64,000 nucleotides of DNA from Progne subis subis (taxonomy: Eukaryota; Chordata; Aves; Passeriformes; Hirundinidae). The first letter of the stretch is position 1. Every line of letters begins with the position of its first letter. Shown here piece after piece: positions 35,429 to 46,837 of this stretch. The DNA is taken from the NCBI GenBank assembly GCA_022316685.1, contig JAKJHU010000068.1:992001-1056000 (forward strand), read 5' to 3'. The position numbers and the translations under genes were made by a program. The notes beneath the pieces are model-generated. The model had not been told where the DNA came from and did no database searches. It worked only from the letters and a program-made list of their open reading frames with translations.

Positions 35429-36798
35429 GTATAAAGTATAATACATTTTGATTTAAGCAAAACTATGCTGGGACAGAGCACACTGAAATGCATCATCCTT
35501 TTCTTTTCCCCTCCACTTTGCCCTGTCCTCCTTTCCACGTCCCCTGTACTGCTTTCCCACCTGCTCCTTCCCCACTTCTGCGGTGTTTTTTCTCTCTCTG
35601 TGGGAAAGCACAGTTATTGTCAGTAATTTAGAGGCTCTCCGGGTGGCTGCTGAGCCTCACCATCCGAGTGCTGCTCAGAGGCCAGTGACCTGGGATTTAT
35701 GGCTAATGTTCTCAGTTAATAACATGGATTTACTTAAGGAGTCCATTGAAATGCCCTCGGAGATCAGGCAGCGGGCAGCCTGCCTGGCCCTGGGAGCCTT
35801 CTTTACGGCCAGCAGCGGCATTGAGCCCACAGGGATACGGATCTGGAAGCCAGGGAAGACGGCAAGTCCCTGCTTTCCACCGGTGATGTTTCTGCCAGCA
35901 GCTTTCCCTTTGGCCTTTAGATGATGGATCGTGGGGCAAGCACGAGGCTGCCGACCTCGTTAGATATGCAAACGCCTCTGCTGACATTTCCTTTGAGGGA
36001 AAAAAAAAATTAAAAAATTTGCTGCTTTCCCCACTGTTAATAAGCCAATGAAAACAAGAACAGCTGAGTTGTAAATTTTTTCACACTACATTAATTACGG
36101 GCATGTGCATGTGTTGGTATTCACAGGGGCTCACTGCACTGCGGCGGGGGAAGTTGACTTATGGAGCAGGATATTTTTATTTCAAGAGCTAAACAAGAAT
36201 TTTGGGTCCTTCTTATGTTGTTCTTGCCAGTCTTGGGGGACTCTTGGATCTTTCTGCTGGGCTTTAGGAACATTGCAGGAGTGATGCTAGTGGGTGAGCT
36301 AGCAGTTGCAGAAGCTCCTGCCTATGGGCAATCCCTGGTTTTCAGCATCTGTCCAGCCCTCCCTCCTCCTCTCCCTCCTCGAGGGTTTCAATCAAAATCT
36401 CTGCAGCTCCCTTAGTTGTGCCAATGGTCAGTGTGAGCGGCCCTTATTGCTTGGGGTGCCACATTTGAGGAACACGGTGGGAGAAGAGGACAGGTTGAAA
36501 CTGGGAGGCCAATGGCAGATTAAACTGGTGTAATGACCAAACTGAAGGTCGTGGTGAAGGGGAGTAACCGTTTCCTCCTGGTCATGCCCTCAGCATTCCC
36601 AGCTCCATCCTGGGCTGGGTTAGCAGAGCTCTGCAGCTCGCACCAGACTGATGAGTAGTGAGCCGGGACTGCTTCAAGGGCAGGCAGTGGGACTTTCCAT
36701 GACCTGCCATGTCCTAGGACAGGCTATCCCTCAGCACCTGCGGCAGGTCGCTGTGGGAGCCCAGCAGTGCTGCGACACGTGTCCCTGTCCCTCCCCAG

Positions 36799-36877
36799 GG
36801 TACCACCGTGCGGATGATAACAGCCATCGACCAGGACAAGGGACGTCCCCGCGGCATCGGCTACACCATCGTCTCAG
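36799..36877 (+). CDS. CDH23: CDH23 internal exon: EC3 calcium-site strand, 79 nt
   Basis: This short exon gives 26 codons plus one base (phase 0 in, phase 1 out). The acceptor is ctccccag and the donor is TCAG|gtgagg. The peptide starts [17 protein letters not shown] and ends GYTIVS, with the last G split across the intron. The EC3 calcium-coordinating DQD lies at codons 11-13. The phase is confirmed because the next exon supplies the missing two bases of a glycine codon and continues the cadherin-23 order. Skipping this 79-nt exon would shift the frame. A long GGAT/ATGG-type array begins about 37 nt past the donor, which is unusually close for so short an exon. Confidence 0.95.
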
Positions 36878-36913
36878 GTGAGGGCATAGAGGGAGCACAG
36901 AGGGGACCCCCAA

Positions 36914-37332
36914 GGGAGGGATGGATGGAGGGATGGATGGATGGATGAATGGATGGATGCAGAGATGGATGGAGGGATGGATGGAATGGGGGAATGACAA
37001 TGGATCGAGGGAGGGATGGAGGGATGGATGGACGGATGGATGGATGGAATGGGGGAATCACGATGGATGGATGGATGGATGGATGGAATGGGGGAATCAC
37101 GATGGATGGATGGATGGATGGATGGAATGGGGGAATCACGATGGATGGAGGGATGGATGGATGGATGGATGGATGGACAGAGGGATGGACAGATGAAGGG
37201 ATGGACAGATGAAGGGATGGATGGATGGATGGAAGAAGGGTGGGATGGATGGATGGAATGGGGGGATGGGCAATGGATTGATGGTTGGAGGGAGGGAGGG
37301 AGGGATGAATGGATGGATGGATAGATGGAGGA
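36914..37332 (+). repeat. GGAT/ATGG tetranucleotide array with 39-bp higher-order copies
   Basis: About 420 bp built from GGAT/ATGG and GGAG variants. A 39-bp higher-order unit (aatgggggaatcacgatgg followed by ATGG repeats) recurs at about 37048, 37087 and 37126, with a diverged relative near 36984. It begins about 37 nt after the donor of the 79-nt exon. Long open frames here (runs of DGWM or PSIH) are artefacts of the repeat. Confidence 0.95.
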
Positions 37333-37386
37333 GATAGCCCTGCAATAAGCCTTTGTACATCCCATCCCTGGGAAATCATGGAGTAA

Positions 37387-37492
37387 AATAGATAGAATGA
37401 TTTACGATGGGAGGGACCTTAAAGACAATAGCTCCAACCCCCCTACCATGGTCAGAGACACCTTCCACTAGACAGGTTGCTCCAAGCAAATT
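37387..37492 (-). mobile_element. CR1 LINE 3'-end fragment
   Basis: atagatagaatgatttacga, 'tgggagggaccttaaagaca', 'ccaacccccctaccatggtc' and 'cttccactagacaggttgct' in minus orientation. Confidence 0.85.
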
Positions 37493-39126
37493 TGACAATG
37501 TCTCAGTTTGAAACCTTCTATTTCTAATGATGAGCCACAAACAGTTCAGCTTCACACATCACCATGGAGAGGATTTTCTGTTCCAGGAGGGAATGGGACT
37601 GAGTATGGACTGAATGGCTCCTGGTGGTTTCTGTGGTGTTTCTAAAAGTTTCAGAAGATATGATGCAAGGACTGGGCCTGTGAGGGTGCAGAGCTAGAGA
37701 ATGAGGCTTAATTAAAAAGGTGGTGGCTTTCTGCCTCCTGACAGGCACACAGATCGAGCCTGCCTTTGAAGTCTGGCTCTAAAGCCTGGGAACCCTTCTT
37801 GGTATGGATGAGTGGATCATTGCTGAGTCATGCTTGGCCCCTTTGTCTCCACAGCGAGAGGATCCCTTCTGATGGCAACAGGGGCAGGGCAGGCTGGGGA
37901 GGTGTTTCTGGATAAAACCCAGCTGCCTTGTGGAAAGGCCAGTTTTGCGGGGTTGGGCCTGTTCATTTAAGGTGCCTTGAGCTCAGCAATCTCTGCCATA
38001 CCCCAGCAGAGTTTGGTGCTCCCAGGGCTGCACTCAGATACTGGTTTGGTGAGGACAGACAGACTGCTCGAGGTGACCCAGGTGTGAGGGACCAGCTTGG
38101 TGGGTGTGGGTTGTAACGCTTTTCCAGGCATCACTTTCGGGGAGGCTTCTTCCCAGCAAGAAACTACGGCATTGCCTCCCCTCCCCGCTGTGCCGCATGC
38201 TCCGGGTGCTGCCTCCACGTGCAGGAATAATTTCCCAGTTTCTTTTCCTTAAAGCCCAGCCATTTCAAACCCTCTTCTAATCAGCCTTGAGGGTCAAGGT
38301 GATTTCACCCTGACTTTCAAGTCCACTGATCCTGACTGCAAGTATCCAGCCTTTGAAGATGCGAGGATTATTTATTTCCTCTAATTCCCTCTGCAATTTA
38401 TTCAAGAGATTCTCCCAGATTGTGGGTATCAGCTGGCCAAGGTGCAGCAGGGACTGTCTTCTGGTTGATACAGGATCTTTTTCACTGGAGACCAGACTGA
38501 AACATCAATCTCATTTTGCAGAGGTTGCTGAATTACTGTGAGGATGGTAAAATAGCTGCCAGCTTAGCCATCCTGGATAGGCAGTGGGATGGTGGAAGGG
38601 GCATCAGGACGCTCTGGGATGCAGGTGGAATGTGGAGAGACCTGCAGGCAGATCACTGCACACAGCCTTGCATCTGCTTTTGCATGCCAAGAGCTTAACC
38701 CTTGCCCGCAGTCCTGCCTTGGTGAGGGCAGCTCTCCTACTGTAGGGTCCAGCAGAACAGATCAAGAGTGATTTAAACTATTTTGAACTATTATTTTTTC
38801 TTTCCAAATGAGAATTATGAAGTGTTTTCTTAACTAGCCAGGAACCTTTCTCCTGTCATCACCAGGGTCTTATGGAGAAGGGGTTGGATGGGAATGATCA
38901 AATGATCAGCCTTTGGACTGAGCTGATGTTATTTTCTGATGTCTAAGAGTCCAGACACAGGACTGGCATCTAAAGTGCTTCCAAAATCCTGCTCACTCAA
39001 GGCAAGCAATTTTCTTTTTGGCAGGCAGGTAAAGCCTAATTAATTTCTCATTATCCTCAATCACGATGGTAAAGGTCAGCAAGCAGATTTTTGTGCCTGA
39101 GCTGGAAAATTTTTATGGCAATTTTG

Positions 39127-39154
<28 letters not shown>
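39127..39154 (+). repeat. Poly(A) tract, 28 nt
   Basis: Uninterrupted A run after attttg. No retroposed body or target duplication was recognised around it. Confidence 0.92.
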
Positions 39155-39157
<3 letters not shown>

Positions 39158-39478
39158 TAACATATGGGAATGGGGAAGCAAATTAAATTAGAAACCGACC
39201 GTAAGCAAAAGAGCAAAAGTGAAAGTGGCTGCTGAAAGTAGTAATTAAACCTGGCTCTTCAGCTCCCTTCCAGGAGGGGAGGTAGCAGTGATGCTGCTTC
39301 CCTTCCCCTGCAGGGATGGGTGGTACCTTTTCCCGGCTCTCAGAGTTTTTTGGGCACGGGGTTAGCATGTGGCTGGTCTGATTTCGCCTTTTGGGCTGGT
39401 ACATACAGCAGTAGAGAGCTGAGAAGCGACCTGGCCGTTCATCATACCTGGGGTGTTAATGCCTAAAGCATTGGTGTG

Positions 39479-40021
39479 TGTCACCAAGACACACAAAGCA
39501 GTCACATGAAGAGAGAGTTTTTGCAGAGCAGAGGTTCCTCCGTCCAGCTCAAGCTGAGTTCAGGCGGAGAGAGACCCTCTTTGTTTTATTTCTTGCTTTT
39601 TATACATTTGTGGGTCTAGCAGAAGATTGGCTTCTGGGGTTTTTCACCTTTCAGCCAAGTGGCTAGCCCAACTGTCAGTTACAATTGTTTTCAGGTTAGA
39701 AATGTGCAAACAAAGGACAGAGAATGAAAAACCAGGATTTGTTTATGTTACATCTGTGGGAAAAAGGTAGAACTGCTTTTAATATTGTACAGTAACTAAA
39801 AAGGTCTGACTCCATTTATGAAAATTCTAAAGGCTATAAAAACTCAGAAAAACCAGGGTAACAGGTGTGATTTGGAGGTGGGGTTTAAAAATTAATTTGG
39901 AATTGCCGCTGTCCCATTTTGTCCCATGTTTGGCTCCATCCCTCGGGCAGCCACGTCTGGGGATGTGCTGCAGCAGCTCTTATTTATACAGCTGTCTCCA
40001 GCACAAGGTCCTCCCGTGACA
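39479..40021 (-). mobile_element. Candidate LTR with TGTCAC...GTGACA ends
   Basis: The segment has 6-bp inverted ends, tgtcac and gtgaca. Read on the minus strand it has TATAAATA (plus 39981-39988) near its start and AATAAA (plus about 39582) near its end, an order that fits an LTR. No target-site duplication was found and I cannot name a family, so this remains a candidate. The TATA motif lies only about 35 bp from the proposed start, which is short for a U3 region. Confidence 0.38.
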
Positions 40022-42312
40022 GGAACACAATAAAACTAAAAGATTAACCATAACCACATAAAATAAGGCTTGAGATCTAACTTTATGCCACCAGCTTACA
40101 AAGCTGTTAAGGCTGAGGTGATGGAAGAGCACTGGTGTAGCTGTCCCATGGCTTTGGCTACTTGTCCTGCCTGCACTGGGAAATCATTTCCATATCTAAT
40201 AGGGAAAAACCGTTCGGTTGTTTCTGCCCCTTCCTGCCCATCAGAGTGTTTTAACTCCAGGAAAATGTACTTTTTCGCTTCACACTTTGCAGGGAGCTGG
40301 CTCACTGCCCAATTGAAAAAGAAATCCAAATTGAGACCTCACAATTCAAGCCCCTCAGTGCCAGCAGGCTGGTCAGTGCCAGGGCTCCCACTGCTCCGAG
40401 GGGTGCTCCTGCTGCTTTTCCTGTGGCCAGAGCCCGGTGAAAGCCCTCCCTCCCCGGCTGCGGTGACAGACTGGGGATGCTCAGCCGCTGAGGTCAGGAC
40501 TCTGTTTGAAGGACAGATAATTAATCCAGCAAAATAATCCACAGCTCCTTTTTGGCAGATTTATGGAGATAGCCTCTGTACCGGGGACTCTGCCTCATCA
40601 TCTTTCATTTCCCAGGCAAAGCGAGCGACTTGTTGTATAACACGACCTGTTCTAGATAAGGCTTTTCATTTAGGGGAACTCTCCGAGCTAACAGAGATTG
40701 ATTTTCCGGCGGAATTCGGGAGGGCCCTGGCGTTTTGGGCAGGATCAGCCCTGCAGACGGCAGTGTGTTTTCATGTTTGCTGCCTCTGCACATCGCCTGG
40801 GGCACGGGGAATAGGGGAATCCTCCGGCTCTGTAAGGGAAGGATTTTTAGCGTGAGTTAAACAGCAATTTAATTAATAGGCAGGAAGAGACTTTGGCCCG
40901 CGAGCTCTTCTCAGGAAAACGTATTGACTCACATGTTGCTCGCTAGCAGTAAACTTCGGGCTTCATTTATTTCCAGGATAGCCAGGAGACTTGGAGTCTT
41001 CTGGCAGGAGGATGTGAAGGTGACCTGTGCTGCTTGGGCAGGCACTGAGGGGTTAACCCAGGGAATGGGACCCACACGTCAGTCTCTGCCTGCCGGACAC
41101 ATTTCAGGCACGGTGATGGATGGGCAGTGGGAGATTGCTCAAGGGCAATCTATGGGTCCTTCCTGGGGCTTGGAAAGTCCTTCAGGAGAGAGGGCAGGCA
41201 GCTTTTGAGCAGAGATGGATCTTAGGGCTATTCACAAACCCTCGGATGGGGTTCTGTCCCCCCCACCCCCAGCGGGTTGTTTTATGAGACTGGTGCAGTG
41301 TCTAGCAAAGCCTCTCTTCCTTAAGCTGGTGCATCCCGAGGGTAACATGAATTAACAGTCATTATTTGCACACTGCAATAGAAGTGTGAGTAACAAAAGT
41401 GTGAGGAAGGCTGAAAAGAATAGCTCCTCGTCTTCTGGATTTCCTGCAAAGGAGTAAAATATCACATATATAGTTTTTTTCTAGGTAATATATATATATA
41501 TGAGTAAAAATCAGTGCAGTAGCTTGCAGAACATGTTTGCCATGCTCTTAACAAGAGCCAGAGTGCCCCACTACCTTCCCTGTGAAAGTGAATCCTTGAG
41601 GAAAGGTCAAGTGGCCAAAGAGGTCTCCAAGCCCTCAGCTGCTGACACCCCCTCCGTAGCTTGACCTGATTTAATAAAGAAGGCAGAGCAGGGCAAACCA
41701 CTTCCCTAAAACCCTTAAACCGGACATCGGGGAGAACCCTTGGAAGTGGGGAGCTGCTCATTTTGCTATTCCCTACGTCGCTCCAGCTTTTTCCCACACT
41801 GGACTCGCTCGGTGAACTGCCGGGTGTTGAAGCCCTCATAAATTCCAGCTGCTGGGAGGGCCTTCCTGCGTGATTTAAAGGCAGCCATCATAGCAGAACA
41901 TTTCTGTAGGAGGACACGCTGATGGGTGGAAAAGTGCCTCGCGCCGAGTTATCCATCAAAAGCTGTTTTTTTCCCCACCCTGCCAATGCAAGGGGATGAG
42001 ACAGCACAAAGCAAAGATGGTGGCTGCGGTCACAGCCCCTCTTTCCTTGGCTCAGTTGCTCCCCACCCTCCTCCATGCTGATTTTTGTCATCACGTTGGC
42101 GTCCGCCTTTGGCTCCCTGGCCATCCAGGAATCATTGGGAAGAGATATGATTTGGGATAATTGGTTTGCATGGCAGGTGGTCCCCCAGCAAATGGCCCTC
42201 GGTAATTAAAACTATACATTCCCTTTCATGTGTAAATAGGAAACAAAAGCATCCTTTCTTTTTCATTTCTGGGACTTCCTGTTTAACTTCTAGGGATTTA
42301 ATGTGTATTCAA

Positions 42313-42418
42313 GGCTGAGCAACCCGGTCTAGTGGAAGGTGTCCCTGCCCATGGCAGGGTCTTGGAATGAGATGATCTCCAAGTCCTTTCCAACCCAAAC
42401 CAGTCTGGGATTCAGTGT
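42313..42418 (+). mobile_element. CR1 LINE 3'-end fragment
   Basis: ctgagcaacccggtctagtg, 'gaaggtgtccctgcccatgg', 'cagggtcttggaatgagatg' and 'cctttccaacccaaaccagt' in plus orientation. Confidence 0.9.
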
Positions 42419-43574
42419 TGACAACCAGTGGAGAACGACGAACCTGGACCACCTCCGTTCACGGAGTGGCTAGAATAAACAACTGGTTCTGAGGTGGTTT
42501 TTAGTGGAGGAATTTCAGAAAGCTATGGAGCCTGGAGATGTGAGGTTTATGTCAAAAAGCCCGTCATTTTAGATGACGTGGGGGAATGACAGTTTTGGTT
42601 CGAGACTCAGAATCCTTTTGTGTGAAGAATTACACTCAGAGCAGAAACTCTGCGGGTTCTGTTCTTCTCTCTGGTACTCGGCCACAGCTCCCAGGAAATT
42701 TGGGAGGGGAATTGCACCTTGGGTGATAGATACCTCCTTTTATTTCCTTGTACTCTACATTCAGTTTTAAGAAAGGGAAATGTGCAAGCATTTGATGTGA
42801 GCTCCTTTTGTGGCTCTGCAAGATCAGGAGTTCTGCCGGCTGTGCTGGGACGGACAAATCCTTTAGGAAAGATACTGAAAAGGCCTATCTGCAGAGCACG
42901 TATGTGAGAAGGAGTGCTGGCACTCAGCTTTGGTCTCATATCTGTTATCCCAGAGAGCAGCAAACCAAAGTCCTGAGCAGGAGAAGGGAGCAGTGTTTCT
43001 AACACAGCACCTCGAATTCCCGGGAAGCTCAGGTTGTAATAACTGGTTTTCCTTTGGAAATGACTTGTTGCCTTTGAATTTAAGCACGGGGCGAGGTCCC
43101 TGCCCTGGCAGTGCTTCCCTGCCTGCGGCCTGGGGGCAGAAACTCAAGGTGAAGAGCAGCGAGGTGCTCGCGGCAGCTGATGGACTATTTATACGCTAAT
43201 AACTGTGTCTGTTGCTGACTCCGTGAACCACATCCAACAGCATCTATTTCAGTGCCGAGGAGCCCTGACGGAGCACATTTTGATTAATAAATTACCCGGA
43301 GCAAGGTGTGTGATGGGTTCCCCTTTCACATCTCATGAAAGTCACCCGCTCCAAGCTCAGCGGCGGCTTCCCAACGTGAGCGGCTCTTCCTGTAGAGGGG
43401 GGTGGGACAATTATCCTGCCCTGGGAAAACGGCTTGCCCTGACTGGCAGGTAGAGCAGGGCAGTAGTTGCATCTCTCCCTCCAGGGGATTTGCACGGTGC
43501 TGGAAGGCTAAAGGGATAGGGAGGAAGGAGGAGATATTGATGTGGGTTTTTTCCCCCTTTTTTTCCCCTCCCCG

Positions 43575-43593
43575 CCCCCCCCCCCCCCCCCCC
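43575..43593 (+). repeat. Poly(C) tract, 19 nt
   Basis: Uninterrupted C run in a pyrimidine-rich patch. It is the longest C run seen in the window, prone to slippage and to sequencing error. Confidence 0.85.
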
Positions 43594-44229
43594 TTCTCTG
43601 GGTTTGAGCCAGTACTTTTAAGGCCTTTTTAAACTGAGAGCTTGGCTGAGGGCAATTAAACATTATGGCTCTCATCTATAAAACCCCTCGTTGTAGCAGT
43701 GTTTCTCTAAAATGATGCCTATGCCACCATCCGTTCCTCAATGAGCTTGGAAAAACACTGTGAATGGGCTCCTGTGATCCATCCCAGTGCTCCCAACCCA
43801 GCATCCCATCACTGCCTGCATTCCCAGGCTCCTGCCTGGCTGCAGAGCGTGCAGGAGCTGCTGCTGGCCCTGTACCTGCACATGGACAGATGGATGGAAA
43901 ACTTCTCCTTCCTCTTGACCCGTGTCCTAACAAAAAGCTGGGTTTGTAGGTCCTGAGCAAGCCTGCTCCTCGCCAGGTGGGAGCAACAAGTCTGCCAGAA
44001 GTGGATTCATGCTGCTGTCCCAAAGTTCTCAATTTTTTTCTTGTTGTCATTCTCCCCTTTCCCTCTGTCTTTCTGATATTTGAAACATTCTCTGCCTTGT
44101 TCTTCTCTCTGCCCCCCATTTTGCTGCTCAGCCTTTCCTTTCCCATCCTTTAATTTCTGCCACGTCTCTGTGTGTCCCTCTGGTCTCTCCAGAGAGAGAA
44201 GAGACAAAAAACTGGTAATTTCCTCCACC

Positions 44230-44249
44230 TTTTTTTTTTTTTTTTTTTT
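44230..44249 (+). repeat. Poly(T) tract, about 20 nt
   Basis: T run within a broader pyrimidine-rich stretch (about 44030-44260). Confidence 0.85.
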
Positions 44250-45785
44250 CCCTCGTTCTCAGGAAAGTGAAGTCAGGTGAAGATGATCAGAGAGATTTTG
44301 GCAAGGGAAATGTCTCAGGAAACGGGCATTGTTCAGCAGTGTGAGCACTTCAGCAGAGTGCTCAGAGCAGTGAGGAAGTGGTGGTTGGAGAGGTATTGGA
44401 GACACCTCTTCCCCTACGTTTGCAAATTTGAGAACTTGCAAAGCCAGGAATTCTCTGCTGATAGAAAGGAAGCCCCAGTGGGCATAGGAGGAGCATCTGA
44501 TGGTGCTGGGGAGGCTGAGCTACAGAAAAGCCTCTGATGTGCGGCTTGGGAGGCCCTTGGGTCCCCAGTTTAGTTGCCCATCCTTCAAAAAGCAACTGTG
44601 GTCAAATATGAAATGCATAACTATCTTTAGGACATAGAACACAGCACTGTGTTTAGTCAAATTCCCGTCCTATTGACATAATTTCACTAAATCCCATTGT
44701 TCCCGTATTTCATTACACTTTATATTAGGGGGAGGTGACCCTGAGGCATAAACTTTTCCATGGCAACCTGGTGTCCTGGAGCATTTAAATGCCTGGCAGC
44801 ACAGTCCAGTCCATCTCGTGGAGTGCCCTTCAAAGCTGGGATCGGAAGGAGCTTCCTAAGGAGTCAGCTATAAATTACAGCGCGAAAGTGGGAAGTCAGG
44901 ATGGAAAGAGGGGAATTGTCCAAGGGAGGAGACCGGAGATCTTCATGTACAGCAGCAAAAGATTAGGAAAAAAAAACCCTCAAGGCCGTCGCTAATATTT
45001 TAAGTGGCCTGGCATCAGCTCATTAAGCTGGCTGAGCGGTCAGTGGGGCATTTCAGATGGAGAGAGGAGAGCAGCAAGGACGGGAACGGGAGGACTTCGG
45101 TCCAGGAGGAAGATAGAATGGCTCAGTAATGGGGAGAAAGGTGTCGAGGCACTTGGGGCTCTGGGAGAGAGAGGAGAGGCCAGATGGGAGTGTGAGGGAA
45201 GGGGTGGCCGGACCCGGAGGCTTTGGCCGTCCCGAGAAAGGTGCAGCTGTGATCAAACACAGGTTGGAAGGGAACAAGGTGGGTGCTCAGTGATGGGAAG
45301 CAACTTTCCGTGGCAGCAGATCTGTCTTGCAGCTCCCTTCCAGGGAAATGACAAACGCTGTCTGTGTTTCGTTTGTGCTGAGACGTATTGAGAAGACAGG
45401 ATTTATTTTTTGCTTCCTTTTGACTGGGGTGGCTGGAATGTACCTGCAGGGTTTCCTGGCTCCCGTCTGCATCTGGTTCAGGGCTTTCTGCGTGCCTTGA
45501 GACTGCCGAGGGGAGCTGTGTGGGTGACCATATGCCTGGATATGACTTCCTTGGTCATCACTAATTCAGCAGCCTGCTCTGCTTTTGTGTCAGGCTGGTG
45601 TCAGGTGTCCCAGGCCCCACACACCAACTGCTGGCTTTTGTCTGGCTCTCAGGGAGAGCACCTGGGGCCGTCACGAACGCATTCCCGAGCAGGACATTGT
45701 CCTTTAGTGTCTGCTGGCCATGACACCCCAGCATCTTGTCTTAATCCTCTCTGGGTGCCTAATTCCAGAGGAGGATCCAAGCTGC

Positions 45786-45902
45786 GGATGGGATGGGATG
45801 GGATGGGATGGGATGGGATGGGATGGGATGGGATGGGATGGGATGGGATGGGATGGGATGGGATGGGATGGGATGGGATGGGATGGGATGGGATGGGATG
45901 GG
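45786..45902 (+). repeat. Perfect GGATG pentanucleotide array, 23 copies
   Basis: Twenty-three uninterrupted GGATG units (115 bp) plus GG, read equally as GGGAT repeats. Runs of three G separated by two bases make it a strong candidate to form G-quadruplexes in the sense strand and in pre-mRNA. No variant unit is present, which suggests recent expansion. Frames encoding WDGMG or SHPIP repeats are artefacts. Confidence 0.96.
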
Positions 45903-46724
45903 CTGTGGAGGCAGCCCAGTGCTCCATGGCATCCTGGCTGGTTGCTTGCATGTCAGGACAGGCGCTTGGGCCAAATTTGGCTCCAGTAGAGGAAAACCAG
46001 GCAGTTCCACAGGATCAACACATACAGCAACAGCATAAGAGCAGGGCAAGTGCCTACACTATTTTGCTGATACTTTCACTGGCTTCAGATGCATCCAGCT
46101 AAGAAATTCTGAGCTGTGTGAGGCTTCTGTATTGCTTAATAGAATTTATTTTTCTTTCTTTAAGCTCTGTAGCCTCTCCTTGGATACACATGGACTTGTA
46201 TCCTCGTCAGCATCCTCTGGCAAGAGGCCCCACAGCTAAACCACTGCCTGTTAGGTGGAAAGTTCCTCGTGAGCTTGGTCCATCTGTGCCTCCCTGTGAT
46301 TATCCTGGACTGATGTCCCTTAACTCCTGTATTTTAGGAGAGGCCATGCCCACCCCAGGAACACGGCTCCCTACAGGTGCAGGTGGTCTCTCAGAGGGGA
46401 GCAGCTGGATTTGGTCCTGCTTTCAGCTTTGCTGTTGCAAATTTTAATAACTAAAACCCTTTGAAATTCTTCAGCTGCCTCCAGCATTGGCAACTTTTGG
46501 CTGTTGAAGGAGACCCCCATTTTGAGCCCTAAGCCGGGACAGGCGAGAGGAGGAGAGGAGTGTTAGAGCCATCACATTTTAAAGCACATTGGAATGGCAT
46601 GCCAGGTTCCCAGAACCCACTGCTTGGAGCTCGTGTCCTCTTGCTGCCCTCCCTGTTGCCTCCAGCACTTTTTGGGATCGGCTGTGCCAGCTGCTTGTGC
46701 TCACATTCCTGTTATTCTTCTCAG

Positions 46725-46837
46725 GTAACACCAACAGCATCTTTGCACTGGACTACATCAGCGGAGCCTTAACCCTGAATGGGCCCCTGGACAGGGAAAA
46801 TCCCTTCTACAGCGCTGGATTCATCCTCACAGTGAAG
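46725..46837 (+). CDS. CDH23: CDH23 internal exon: middle of EC3
   Basis: A 113-nt exon (2 nt plus 37 codons; phase 1 in, phase 0 out) with acceptor ttcttctcag and donor AAG|gtgaga. The two leading bases complete the split glycine, and the peptide goes on NTNSIFALDYISGALTLNG, then LDRENP and FILTVK. These give the central EC3 strands and the canonical LDRE calcium motif. The order and phase agree with the neighbouring exons. The preceding intron, at 9,847 nt, is the largest complete one in the window. It carries the GGAT/ATGG array, an LTR-like segment, the poly(A) and poly(C) tracts and the 23-copy GGATG array. The last ends about 820 nt before this exon. Confidence 0.95.

Larger units (their letters stand above)
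30837..36798 (+). other. CDH23: CDH23 intron within EC3, 5,962 nt
   Basis: Bounded by gtaagg and ctccccag. It contains CR1 fragments at 32333-32440 and 33508-33682 and an AT-rich low-complexity patch at about 35340-35455 with a TA run at 35407-35428. No additional cadherin exon was recognised. Confidence 0.85.
36878..46724 (+). other. CDH23: CDH23 intron within EC3, 9,847 nt
   Basis: Bounded by gtgagg and ttcttctcag, splitting a glycine codon. It holds the GGAT/ATGG array, CR1 pieces (37387-37492 and 42313-42418), an LTR-like segment (39479-40021), poly(A), poly(C) and poly(T) tracts and a 23-copy GGATG array. The sequence between these shows no exon, RNA gene or other recognised element. 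Confidence 0.85.

Noticed and set aside
36861..37379. Minus-strand frames encoding PSIHPSI repeats and plus-strand DGWM repeats
   Set aside because: These are pure translation of the GGAT/ATGG simple repeat next to a CDH23 exon.
45649..46102. Frames of 89-230 codons encoding WDGMG or SHPIP repeats
   Set aside because: They are artefacts of the 23-copy GGATG array, which stays open in all frames.
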